Positions 1-27,717 of a stretch of DNA of 64,000 bases are shown piece by piece. How positions within the stretch are numbered: the stretch's first letter is position 1; each line of letters starts with the position of its first letter. The position numbers and the translations under genes were made by a program. Source of the DNA: Gentiana macrophylla (lineage: Eukaryota > Streptophyta > Magnoliopsida > Gentianales > Gentianaceae); assembly GCA_026214975.1 (NCBI GenBank), contig CM047810.1, positions 93,636,316-93,700,315 on the forward strand. The letters run 5' to 3'. The notes below the pieces were generated by a model, which saw only the letters and a program-made list of their open reading frames with translations, was not told the origin of the DNA and did not search any database.

Positions 1-349
1 CATGAACCCATATACTTCAAATTAGGCCTCATTTTTTTTTTCTGACTGAACCGAGAGGCTGTGGGTGTTCTGTTATGTGCTAGCTAAGACAAATATCCAA
101 GTTGGCCACTTATCCTCCCCCCCTCCCCCTCCCCCCATGTTTTCTTCTTCTGCACGAGATTGTGACGCTGTTGGAACTTATATAATTGTAGGGTCTCAGG
201 CTTTAGTTTTTCTTGATGTGTGACTTTCCCAAAATAGTTTTATTAATGAGTGATTCTTGCGTATTACTAGTGTTGCATTGCTTATTTTACTTAATAATTC
301 TGCTTGTTAAAACATTCCCTTACTAATGATTATGAGCATAATTTTCTAG
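1..349 (+). other. Upstream intron of the PEC-like gene (partial)
   Basis: Non-coding AT-rich DNA ends in a usable acceptor (TTTTCTAG at 342-349). It contains a C-rich run (about 115-136, blocks of C separated by T). No start codon in frame with exon 1 was found, so the first coding exon must lie left of the window. Confidence 0.55.
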
Positions 350-16171
<15,822 letters not shown>

Positions 16172-16450
16172 ATTGCTCTTTTTCTTAAAAAAGAAAGAAA
16201 AAACAAAACAAAGAGGAAAACAGCGAAATGATCATGGCATCTTTGAGATTCATACTGTGACTGTTGAAGAGAATGTTAAGGCTAACAAGGATAAGTCCTC
16301 TTAAGAGAAGTTCTTGTATGGAGTTTTCTTTACATTTGGTCGTAGAAAAGAGAACAAAAATTTCTTTTTCTAGGCATTAAGGTTTTCTGGACTTGTCATA
16401 GTATTGAATTTTGTATAGAATATATTTGAGAGTTTTGTACTGTGAAAAAC
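16172..16450 (+). other. Probable 3' UTR of the PEC-like gene
   Basis: This is AT-rich sequence after the TAA, without a new reading frame. It includes TTTGTATAGAATATATTTG near 16410 that could serve as near-upstream polyadenylation elements. The end is placed by eye just before the repeat-like tract starting near 16478. Confidence 0.4.
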
Positions 16451-16477
16451 AAGGTTATATCGAGATTATTTGTGTGT

Positions 16478-18240
16478 GTGTAACGACCCATACCCACCCT
16501 AAGGGGTAGAATAGGTAAAAGACCATTCGGCACGTGCATAATGCGTGGCAGTTAAACATGTCGGCCTAACATCACAATGACATCATACCAGATTTTCCGA
16601 AGAAGCTTGAATTGAATTTAAACAGTGCGACGGTAAAACAACTCCATATCAAGAACATGAACAATGAGGCTATCAACAATTAACAAGGTCATGGCTTAAC
16701 GGTGGTATCGGGCCGGCAAGACGAAAACAATATATGTCATCAGTGATAACTTACTTGTTAGTGATACAATCTTCAATCTCAATTATAGCAATTACCATAA
16801 ATAGCATCCACAAATTCCATTAAGTAAGCCAACACACAATCCATAGAATCTATACATTATACCCAACCATAACATCAATGTGTACTCAAGTACTGCAAAA
16901 TGATGATCTCAACAACAGAAGAAAAAAATACAAAACAAGTCTAGATAATGGGGTCACCGCCTCTCGTATCCATAAAAAGGGAAACATCAAGAAACATAAA
17001 ATCTAGCTAGCATGATAGAAATCTCTGACTGGATCCCCGTAACCATCGGAATGAGCCCATAACCCAGTATGAAAAAACATTTCAAGAAGGAACCATGAGA
17101 ATATCCGGGAATATTTTCACAGTTCTCTCTTTTTTCTCCCTCGAAAGTCGTCATTTTATTAACACTATGCAAAACTGCAAGCAAAAGATCACATGGTGTA
17201 TTCAACTATACTCTAACTTTATTCTAGTATATGCACCAAAAAGTAGTTTAGATCCCACACAAGCCTTAGATTTTTTTGCCCTTTCAACCATGTTAGCTAC
17301 AAACACAAAGGTTGGGGCCTCTCTTCCTCACTACCATGCTTGATCTTGTTCCTCTACATCCAAACTCCATACACAATATCTCTCCATAAGTACTTCCAAT
17401 TAGTTGATCCAAAAGGTGATCCATGGTCTGTTGTCAAGTTCAAATGAAGACACTCAGCTGGGGTATTAGCTTGGAAGAACTGGTTCTTGCCTGCGGAGGG
17501 GACACTCAGCTTGTGTTTGTTTTCGTTGAAGTTTTTTTTATATCACTTCATCAATCATTTCTTACAATTCTCTCACTAATTATTATTTCAACTACAAATA
17601 GAAAATATTAAATTACCTTTCTCCATTTCACATTATCTACTTTATTACTTTTTTACCATTATTTTATTCATTATACTACTTTACTTTAATTTCTCTCACC
17701 AATCATTTCTTTATCTACACAAATTTCAAAAAAATATTTTAACTTTCTAATCATTATTTCAATCATTTTTATTATATTTTATTACCCACTAGCATATAAA
17801 AAACCTCCAAAATAAACTCCAACCTAAAACAAACGGAACTAAGAACCTCGGTATGAACTCAACCCTTAGATAACCTGTACCTAAGAACCTTGATATACAA
17901 ACGCCACAAGGTATGCTCAGAACCTTGATAAGTTAATGTTTCGAATTTTCTACATAAGAATACTCACAAAAAGCTTAAAAGCTTAGTATAAATTTCACTC
18001 AATAACGTCTGTAATGATTGTTACAATGACTCTATTTGCCTTTATATAGGCTACAGACTCCAAAACCAATTGCTAATTTAGCAATGTGGGACAAAATAAC
18101 AATAAATTAAAATATAACAAAATTAAAAATAAGAGACCATCTAACCAATATGGGATCATAAAAGAATAAAACAAAAGAAATAATAACTAAAAATAAATAA
18201 AATACTCCAAATAATTTTAATAAGCTTTTCTTCAATGGGA
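16478..18240. other. Intergenic repeat-like DNA, unclassified
   Basis: It starts with TGTAACGACCCATACCCACC, which resembles the start of many plant Gypsy LTRs, but no partner LTR, TSD or coding part was found. From about 17500 it is AT-rich simple sequence. At 17830-18100 the phrase AGAACCTTGATA and relatives recur three times, with a TATA-like TTATATAGGC on the reverse strand. No gene recognised. Confidence 0.3.
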
Positions 18241-19070
18241 ATCACAACGTTTGAAGATGGCTTATACTGCTAATTCGGGAAAGTATCTGAGGGGATTCCC
18301 ATATCTATAAGACAAGATGAAGAACAAGATGGCCTCCTGGAAAACCAAGTCCTTGTCAAAGGCAGGTAAGCGCATCCTTATTCAAAGCTCACTAGCAACG
18401 CAGGCATACTACGCAATGCAGACTACCTTGGTGCCAATATATGTTCTTAATAATATGGAGAGGATTTGCCGTAAATTTATTGGGGTGACGAGTATAAAGA
18501 TAGAAAAATGCATATGATATCTTGGATCACCTTGTGAAAACCAAGACAGAATGGGGGTCTAGGGTTTCACAAAATTTTTGAGATGAACATTCTCGTGGGA
18601 AAGCTAGTGTGGGATCTAACTCAGCAAAAAGACACACTTTGGGTCATCGCCTTCTCCCAGGAAATATAAGGAGCATCTATTACAACCAGGCAGTTCACCT
18701 ATCTGGAGATGGATTTGCAAAGTATACTCTCTATTGAAAAGAGGAATAGAATGAGTAAACCAAAGATACAAATGGAAGGAAGAAGCGAAAAAGGTATATG
18801 ATGTGGCATCATGGTATGCATACCTAACACACAACAAGGACCTTGTGATGACTTAATCTAGGATAAGATTTGGCTACTAAATGGTCCAAAGAGGGGCAAT
18901 TTCTTGCTTTGGACAGTTGCACACAATTATGTGACAATTGACGAATTCCTATGGACTAGACACGTTGCGGATGATCCAGATGGTAAACAATTCGAAGGAG
19001 GTGATTAGTCCATTTTACATGCCTTGAGGGAATTTGGACTGCATATGTTTGGAATTTGGGGTTAGCTAAG
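18241..19070 (+). pseudogene. LINE (L1-type) 3' half: post-RT thumb and zf-RVT region
   Basis: Frames contain SWKTKSLSKAGKRILIQSSL followed by MQTTLVPIYVLNN, the segment just downstream of plant L1 reverse transcriptase catalytic blocks. A GGLGFHKIFEMN-like stretch is encoded near 18550. A zf-RVT-like region near 18860-19010 includes IWLLNGPKRGNFLLW and LHALREFG. Several stops and frameshifts are present. It points right and ends where the minus-strand LINE piece ends. Confidence 0.75.
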
Positions 19071-19084
19071 GGTCGTGGTGCTTG

Positions 19085-21088
19085 TTTCTATTGATAATTG
19101 GTCATTGGGCAAATTCGGATCAGATTCGTTTACGGATCACATCATGTTGTGATATGGCTATAATGACAACACTTACCACAATTGCTGACGTATAGAACAT
19201 GAATTTTGTTGTACTGATTTTCTATCCCGAGCAGTTGTAGAAATCCATTTGCACACTCTCCATAACCTCCGCTTGGTATTCACTTGCTTCTCCAAACAAC
19301 AATAGATCGTCTGTGAAAAAGATATGTGAAATTGGAGGACCTTGTCTTGAACTTTTCACCGGTTTCCATCTCCCTTGATTGACTGTTGCATTAATCTTGT
19401 TGATAAGGATTTCCATACACAATAAAGAGGTATGATGCAATGGGATCCCCCTGGTGTAGCCCTAATCTAGGTGTGAAGGATTCCAGCTTCTCTCCATTCC
19501 ACAACAGTGCAAGTCTAGATGAGGTGATGCAGTGAATAAGTAGTTGTTGCAATTTCAGCTGATAGTCTTGTAGTTTGTAGAATATTTCTGAGAAAAGTCC
19601 AACTTACGTACATGCTTTCTCTAGGTTTACTTTGATAGCCAAAAATCCTTCATGCCAGCTTTCTTCTAGTTAAAGGTATGGATGACTTTATGGGCCAGTA
19701 TAATGTTTTCAGAACTGCCTCTCCTGGTATGAAAGCACTTTAGGTGGTGCTGACTAATTGGCCAATAATGCTTTGAAATGGATTTCCATCACTTTTGTAA
19801 CTATCTTAATGATGACTTTTGCCAGAGCAATAGGCCCGAATTGGGCTGGTGTTTTCTGGACGTTCCACTTTAGGAATAAGACTAATGAGCACTTCATTCA
19901 TTTCTGGGGAACCTTGATGTTTCAAAGGCCTTAGTTACAAACTCCACCACTGAATTCCCAATTTTATCCCAGCATCTTTTAAAAAATATTGGCGATAATC
20001 CATCAGGTCCAACTGCCTTGTATGTCCCCATCCAAAAGCAGGCTTCTTCAATCTTTTTTTCACAAACTTTTTTTTACCAGTTGAAGATCCAGGTCACCAA
20101 GCTTCGGCAGAGTTATCTTGCAGCTACAAGTATGATGCTCATCTTCTATCGAGTACAAATTGACATAATAGTTCATCATCATCTGTTTGACTTCTTCTTC
20201 TTCTGTGCTCCACGTACCATCTACTCTCTTTAGAGTTGTAATTTGTGTTCTCAATTTTGCTTGAGCACTGTTATATGATAATAGTGAATATTTATCTCTC
20301 TTTCAATTAGCCATTGCAGATGGGATCTTTGGTTTTGATACTTATCTTCTTGAATTAGAATTTCATTGTATTCTTCCTTGAGCTGCCTCTCCATGGCCAA
20401 AAGATAAGATGAGGATTATTGGGAGAGTGAATTATGGATACCTGTTAATCTATTAATGCATTTCATTTTACGGCAAAAAAATATTTCCAAAATGCTTTCT
20501 ATTCCACTCAGAGGCCTTGATCATGAAATGATTTGCAGCTTCTCCAATGTTTGGATTGTCATCTTCCCAATTTTCTTCCACAAAGGTTTCAAAGATAGAG
20601 TGATCTAGCTAAGCATTCTGGAAGATCTTGGGTGGAGAGCCTTTATACTTTTTCTGATTATGTTTCAGCTGTAGAATGAGATGGTTGTGTGAGTGGGTTT
20701 TTAGATGTATTAAGGTGGTTTTCGGTAAAATGGTAAGACAAGGCGGAGTACACTAAGCCTGGTCAAGCCTCTCTCATATGAACTCCTTTGTACAGAGGGC
20801 CTGTCCAAGTGAATTTTGGTCCTTGGTACTTAATCCCCGGTAGCTGACAGACCTGTAGCATATGTCTCATACTATTCACATTAATCCCTCCAATTGGTCG
20901 ACCCCTTTCTTATCTTTCTGGTCAACAACTTGGTTAAAGTCTCCAATGAGACACCAATGGTGCTTTATTATTGTAGCTAGACGTTCAAAATACTCCCAGC
21001 ATTGATTTCTAATCATTGAAATAGGCGAGGCATAAGAAATGGTTAATATCCAGTTGATACCTTGTTCTGCATAGTTTTTAGACGCTAA
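19085..21088 (-). pseudogene. LINE (L1-type) 5' half: endonuclease and reverse transcriptase
   Basis: Right to left: an AP-like endonuclease with CLIGDFNQVV (GDFN at 20933-20944) and GIKYQGPKFTWT (about 20800), a linker domain with GTWSTEEEEVKQMMMNYYVN (20254-20060), and RT with FFTDDLLLFGEAS (the F-x-DD catalytic motif, 19440-19222). Frameshifts and stops are frequent, so it is dead. The N-terminal edge near 21088 stops abruptly at LTR-like sequence. It lacks its own 3' half, which is present in opposite orientation at 18241-19070. Confidence 0.82.
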
Positions 21089-21612
21089 TAATGATCATTA
21101 GGTGTGAATGACATTTTGGTAAATGTACTTTATACTTATGGCCAACATATTTGGAAGCCTATCGGGTCACACACATATGAACTTCTATCCGGAATCGAAC
21201 GGTGGTTATAGTGATAACCAAATGAGGAATTATTATCCTAACTACATAGTGTTATAGTGGTAAATTAATATAGTAGTATTTATTTATTTTGAATAAATAC
21301 TACAAGATATTAATTTTGTAGATTAATTAAATATTCACAATATATTTATTTTTATGTGTAGTGCCTTATATATGTGTGTATATATGATACACATGTATTT
21401 TGTAATTTAATTAATGAATTATTTAATATAAGATATTTTAATAAAAGGATAAATCAATTAAGGAAGATTTTACTTAAATCCTTGATTCCTAGGAAAATGT
21501 CTTCTTTTTCCCCACTTTAAGTGGGAAGATTCTCCCAAGTGTTTTGACAGACATATGGGATGCCACTTTCACCTATAAGATAAGTGGGGGTGTCAAGTTA
21601 TTTTGTATCACA
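21089..21612. repeat. LTR-like sequence, left part, interrupted by the outer Copia
   Basis: AT-rich sequence with CCCACTTTAAGTGGG and TATAAGATAAGTGGG near its right end. It continues at 50149 after the 28.5-kb Copia insertion. Together the two parts resemble a long LTR (AT-rich U3, then a promoter-like region and a 5'-UTR-like segment with GAGAGAGAGAAATGG). The outer ends were not proven: no TSD was found. Confidence 0.4.
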
Positions 21613-21617
21613 ATTAC

Positions 21618-21907
21618 TGTTGAAGTTTGTAGAAAATAAACGAAAGAAAGAAAATGCAGATGTATATTATTCAAAGAATATTCAATAAGTTAAGTTACAA
21701 TGCTACTGATCATGGGGTATTTATAGCTTCACACACCTCATGAGTCGGTTAAGAGAAGTTACAAATGGTTATAATAGATTACCGTTTCTGACTACAAACT
21801 ACTATGTTGACTAGTTCAGCAGTCTGCTGAGTCTTTAGGTAGTCTGCTGAGTTCTTCAGTATTTAGTTGACTTGCACTCATCACTTTCTTCAGCACATAC
21901 TGTAACA
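21618..21907 (-). repeat. 3' LTR of the outer Copia
   Basis: 290 bp, TGTTGAAG...CTGTAACA on the plus strand. It carries CTGCTGAGTC words and on the minus strand a TATA-like CTATAAATACCCC (about 21715-21727). Abutted by the polypurine tract on the right and by TSD ATTAC on the left. Confidence 0.93.
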
Positions 21908-23529
21908 CCCCCTCAAGCCGAGAGTGGTAAATGATCAACTTGCACTCAACACTTCCTTCATCAATTGGAACTATTGGTAAAGATCTTTGAAATCCCCAAC
22001 TTGTGTAGCAGGTATGAAAAGACATGTGCATCTAAGGACTTGGTGAGAATGTGAGCAATTTATTCTTTTGTGTTAACTGGAAGCAACTTGAGAAGTCCAG
22101 ACTTGACTTTGTCTTTGACAACATGACAGTCAATCTTAATGTGCTTGGTCTTTCATGAAAAACTGGATTACAAGTAATGTTCATAACACTTGCATTGTCA
22201 CAAAAGAGTAGAGTTGGCAATTGAACAAGAATCTTCAAATCTTTGAGAATGTAAACAAGCCACTGAAGTTCACAAACTACATTGATCATGACCCTGTATT
22301 CAGCTTATGAAGAACTCCTGGCTATAGTTGTCTATTTCTTAGCTTTCAAGAGATATGAGCATCCTCTAAGAACATCATGTAGCCTGACACCGATTTTCTG
22401 GTTTCAGGACAACTAGACCAATCATTGTTAGTAAAGCTTTTCAAAACAAGACTGTTATTTGGTGGGGATAATGTTCCTTATCCTAGACTGGCTTTTAAAT
22501 ACGTCAACAATCTGTGAGCAGTTTCATGTGATTTTCAGTGGGAGTATCTAGAAATTGACTACACTGCTGGACTGCAAAGGCTATGTCTGGCCTGGTGAAG
22601 GTAAGATAGATCAACTTACCCCCAATGATCTGTAGGCAGCATTATCTCTAAAAATGGTGAATCCCATGTTGTAAAGTCTGCTTGGACTCTATAGGTGTTT
22701 TCGCAGGTTTAGCTCCAAAAAATCATATTCTTCTAAGAGGTTTAGTGTGTACTTCTTTTGAGAAAAGGAAATACCTGCAGGGGCTCTGGCCGCCTCAATG
22801 CCCAAGAAATATCTCAATTTTCCAAGCTCTTTAATGGTGAACTACTGATGCAAAGCATGTTTCACTTGCTAAATAACTGAGCATCAGGGCTTGCTGCTAT
22901 TATATCATCTACATAAACTAGCAAAGCAATAAAAGACTCTCCCGACCCTTTGGTGAACAAACTATTATCATTCTTTGACTGAACAAAGCCTTGTGCTTCT
23001 AAAGACTCAGTCAACTTACGATTCCTCTGTCTATTGGCTTGTTTCAAACCATATAAGGATTTTGTTAATCTACAAACTTGATTTGGTTTGTCTGTTGCAA
23101 AACCTGGAAGCAGGTGCATATACACTTCTTCATGATGATCATCATGCAATAAAGCTGTATTGACATCCATCTGATGAAGATGCCAATTATTAGCTGCTAG
23201 CAAAGCCCTTACTATGGTAATTTTGACATCAGGGGAAAAAGTCTCTTGATAATCAATGCCATATATCTGAGTATATCATTTTGCCACTACTCTAGTCTTG
23301 TATCTCTCTACTGAACCATCATGGTTGTATTTAACTTTACACACTCATTTGCACCCAATAGGCTTCTTTCCTGAAGGTAAATCAACCACTTCCCAAGTAT
23401 GAGTGGTCTGTAAGGCTTCAATCTATTTTTGTATAGCTTATTTCCACTCATCATGCTTGATGGCTTGGTTGTAAGTCTTTGGTTCTTTAATGGCATTAAT
23501 AGCATTAATGTGCATGACATACTCTGCTG
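21908..23529 (-). pseudogene. Outer Copia: reverse transcriptase and RNase H segment
   Basis: Minus-strand frames give a linker with VVDLPSGKKPIG (about 23360), RT with NWHLHQMDVNTALLHDDHHE (23203-23140), SLYGLKQANRQ (about 23040) and LLVYVDDIIAAS (about 22900; YVDD catalytic box intact). An RNase H-like part with LLFCDNASVMNI follows (22289-22032). Stops and frameshifts separate the frames. The normal SSTEAEY-type motif is not readable. The segment begins exactly at the TSD of the solo LTR (23530) and ends at the 3' LTR. Confidence 0.85.
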
Positions 23530-23534
23530 AAAGA

Positions 23535-25320
23535 TGTTTGAAGTAGCGCCCAAAAGACAATTTATGTAATTGTTTTTATAGTTAATAAATGACAGATTTA
23601 TTCTCATCTTATTATTTGCTTTGTGCTTATATATTATACCATCTGCGAAAACCCCAATCGGTATCATATGTAGCCATATAACTTAGTGTGTGTCGACGCG
23701 AGGATTAAGTTTATGGTGATACACTTGAAATGTTAGTCCGTGGTGAACTTAATCAAAATATTGGGGTCTATTGATTAAACCACCATTAATGCGCCCAGAA
23801 CACTTTATGATGTGACCGTCTTATCCTGACCGTCGACATTGGTTGTCTAAGTGGGGCATTTATATATGATGAGAGTCATATAGGACTGGACCGATTTAAT
23901 CTGAGTTTCTCATATAATTCTATGATTGAGAAATCTTATTAAATCACAAGATGATCATATATGGATTAACCTTAATCCTGAAGTGATTGCATACTCCTAC
24001 TGGTTTCAGGATAGGGTTTGATGTGTTCGTTAATGATCGCTAAGAGGCGCGGTCCGAATCACTTTCACGTTGGCACTATTCTGGAATGAGTGAGAAGTGT
24101 GTGTCTCAAAGATATGGAATCCATTCCTTCCTGCGGGAAGTAGAAAGACAATCCCCTTATTTGTTAATCCTAGAAACTGATCGATCCCGGGAGTTCGTAT
24201 TGGTTATGAACTAATTGATCACTAGTGGGTCAATGGTAAATAAGGATAAGATGTATTGAAGAAGGTTTACGGAAATAATCCGCTTCATTACGGATAGTCT
24301 ATGGAGGGTTAGTTTGTATGTAATGATTATATCAATGGACACTTATCGACTCGACTCGACGTTTTGAGAATAAGTTATTTCTATAATCGATAGAGTTCGG
24401 TTTCGGATTTATGGTGGCGTAATTATGAAATTAATGAGTTGAGTAGAAATATTATGTTAGATGAATATTTTATTCAATTTATTGTAGCTACTGGTTATAG
24501 GTCCAAGGTCCCGGGTTGGCTCCTAACACGCGAGTGTTTTCTCGTTTTGTGGAACCTTGAGAATAAGTTAAATAGTTGGTCTTTTTAATGATATGCGAAT
24601 ATTATTTATTTGGTAAATAATATGTAAAATAGAAAAGACATTTTCTATTATTTTAAATGGCATAATTGGTGCCACATGTTGAGGAAATTAGGAGAAGTAA
24701 TTTTCCTAGATTATGCCACATGTGTAATTAATTATTTATTTGTTAAATAATTAATGGATAAATTAAGAGATTGATTTTATAATCATTATCTCATTTATGG
24801 AGATTATCTCTTATTTTTTGGCAAATATCTTTTCCTTATGAAAATAGGTAATTGTATTATGAAAATGATAACTCTCTCTTTACTAGTTATTTTCCTATAT
24901 AAAGAGAGTTCCTCCCAACACAAATAATCATCACAAAATTGCGCCACATTCACAAATAAAGAAGAGAAAATTAGTTTCTTGTTCTAGTCATTAAGAGAAG
25001 AAAAACCTAGGGTTTTTCTGGTGCATATTCGAGGAGTTTCTGCGGCGAAGATCGATATCCACCAGTCGTCACTAGGAGATACAATCCGGAAGACTGCGAC
25101 TTCTCCATCTGTCAATTTACTGTTCCTCTTAAATAAGGTAAATCTTCAACTTTCTCATAGTTAGATTAATTGTTTATGCGAATCAAATCGTGGTAAAATC
25201 GCATGCGAGTTTATTCGTAGCTTCACTGTGCAAGATCGAGTGTCTCGATCGGTGCTGTGAATCAGATCTCACGATCCAATTATGGATCGGATCCGGATTC
25301 GGGTTTCTGTATATCCAGCA
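23535..25320 (+). repeat. Solo LTR (family of the LARD-like element), nested in the outer Copia
   Basis: A 1786-bp sequence starting TGTTTGAAGTAGCGCC and ending TATCCAGCA, bounded by the 5-bp direct repeat AAAGA at 23530-23534 and 25321-25325. Many blocks match the 25990-27717 LTR in the same order: AAGACAATTT near the start, GTTAGTCCGTGGTGAACTTA, CCATTCCTTCCTGCGGGAAG, GATCGATCCCGG, and AGGGTTTTTC before the end. No internal region or second LTR is present. Confidence 0.92.
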
Positions 25321-25325
25321 AAAGA

Positions 25326-25984
25326 TTCTCTAGATTCATCACTTCACTCAGCAAATGTGGTGTCTGCTGAACTGTATGAGCATCACATTGGTAAAAGGTT
25401 GGTGTTTTCTTTGTCCTTCCTGACTCAATTGAACATGCACAGGTGCAGGTGCCTGGTTGATAGGAGTATTTCCTTTATTGGAAACCTCAGCTACATCTGA
25501 TCCTGTGTCTGGATGCTCTGCTGACTCATTCAGTAGATCATCAAAACTGTCCATGACTGGTAATGGGACTGGCATATCAGAAAGATATCTAGCCTTGCCT
25601 AGAACCTGCTGAAATAAATGAAAATAAGTCTCATGAAATTGAATATTTCTAGCAACAAATATGTCTTTGTTGGTGATGTCCAAGAGTATATCACCTTTGG
25701 AAGTGTTTGAGTTTCCAAGATAGACACAAGTCCGACATCTGGAATCAAACTATGTCATGTCTTCTGAAGTGTGCAAGAGAAAACTAAAAAACCAAAAATC
25801 TGAACACTGTATATTCTGGTTTGGTTCTACAAAGCACCTATTGAGGAGTGCCTTTCTTCAGCAGTGGTGTAGGTGTTGCATTAATTAAATTTACAACATG
25901 CAATAAACAGAAACCCCAATACTCAATGGGTAAGTTACTCTAAAATCTCATACCCTGGCAACATTCAGCATATGTTGATGCTTT
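25326..25984 (-). pseudogene. Outer Copia: integrase C-terminus and linker before RT
   Basis: The main frame (25683-25348) reads NKDIFVARNIQFHETYFHLF, the typical RV-x-FHE-x-FP-like start of the Copia linker, followed by an acidic, proline-rich stretch. Upstream frames (25984-25690) are broken integrase. It joins the integrase piece at 34912 across the LARD insertion (TSD CTTTC) and the RT piece at 23529 across the solo LTR. Confidence 0.8.
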
Positions 25985-25989
25985 CTTTC

Positions 25990-27717
25990 TGTTAGATGTA
26001 GTGCCCGAAAGACAATTTGAGTAATTGTTTTTTAATAATGGATGACAGAATTTATCTCACCTTATTACTTGCTTTGTGCTTGTAAAGTAATACAACTGCT
26101 TGCAAACCCTAAGTATATCGGTATGTAACCGCTTAACTCGAGTGTATGGCATGCACGTGAGGATTGAGTTAGTGGTGATATACTTAAAGCTGTTAGTCCG
26201 TGGTGAACTTAATCGAGTTTAGGGTCTCTTGATTAAAACACCAATAATGCGCCTGAGAACACCTTAGGGTGTGATAGTCTTATCCGGACTATCGGTAGAG
26301 GGTACCTACGTGGGGCATTTATATATGATGGCATTCATATAGATTTGGACCGATTTGATCTCGAATTTCTCGATATAATTCCGTAATCGAGGAATCTTAT
26401 TAAATCATTAGATGATCATATATGGATCAACCTTAATCTGAGGTGATCAGAGTCTTCGCTTGTCCCGGGGTAGTGTTTGATGTGTTAATTACGGTTCACT
26501 TAAATATGTGTTCCAAGCCACTTCTCATTGGCACTATCTCCGGATGAGTGAGTAGTTACGATTTTCCTGAGACATGGAATCCATTCCTTCCTGCGGGAAG
26601 TAGAGAGACGATCCCTTATTTGTTAGCCCTAAGAAAGTGATCGATCCCGGAGTTCACATTTGACTAATTGATCACTAGTCGGATATGTGTACTAATTGAT
26701 CATCGGGGTTAATGGTAAATAAGGATAAGATATCTCGAGTCGGGTTCACGGAGACTCCCCGCTTTCGAGAATGGACGATCTATGGAGGGTTAATCCGTAT
26801 GTAGTGATTATATCAATGGACGCTTATTCACTCTATGGGTTGAGTATAAGTATATATCTATAATCGGTAGAGTTCGATTCCGGGTTTATGGTGGCGTAAT
26901 CCCGAATTAATAATTAATGTACTTATTACGCTCGACGAATAATTAATTATTGGAGCTACTCGGTTATAGGTCCGTGGTCCCCGATGTGAACACGTAATTC
27001 GGACTAGTAATCTTGTTATTTGGGCCTCAGTGATAATTAATTGGTGGGCTAATTAATTGATATGCATGGATATTATTTAGTTGAAATTTAAATAATATAA
27101 TACACATAAAAGACATTTTATGTGAAATTTAAAACCCTAGGGAGGTGGCGCCATTTTGGTTCTCTTTTAGCACAAGAATTGATTTTCTTGTGTTATGGAA
27201 AATAAAAGATATTCTTGTTATGTGATTGGTTGGATGACTTGTTATTTGATTTCCTATTGGTCAATACATGTCACAATTAGTCATTAAGGAAAATATCTTT
27301 TATTTTGTTTAATTAATTATTTATATAATTAATTAATACTTGGAGACAAAGATTTCTTTCTCCTATAAAAGGAGAGTTATTCCAGAAATATGGGTAAGTG
27401 AAAATTTGACCACCATCATTAAAAAGAGAGAAAAATTGTTTTTCATCTAGGGTTTTTAGAGGAAGAAAAACTTGGAGTTTTTCTTCGTGTTGCATATCAA
27501 GGAGGTTTGTGTATCAGAAGGGTGTCCACCAACCACCGTTTGGAGAACACATCGGAAGATCTTGGCATCTCTCTCGTTATTGGTAACATGATCTTAACCC
27601 CTTGTAGTAGTTTAAGTCCTTTAATTATGTATTATGATATATAAATCGTGATCCATCCATTTGCGCAAAGATCTAATTCGTTTAGATCTAAGAACCTGCA
27701 TCCTTCATGTGGTATCA
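25990..27717 (+). repeat. 5' LTR of the LARD-like element
   Basis: 1728 bp, TG...CA ends. It contains a TATA-like CCTATAAAAGGAG (about 27362) about 355 bp before its end and an AGGGTTTTTAGAGG leader. Its partner is at 33206-34906. Confidence 0.93.

Noticed and set aside
18241..21088. Twin-priming LINE insertion
   Set aside because: The halves face each other; twin priming gives the opposite arrangement.
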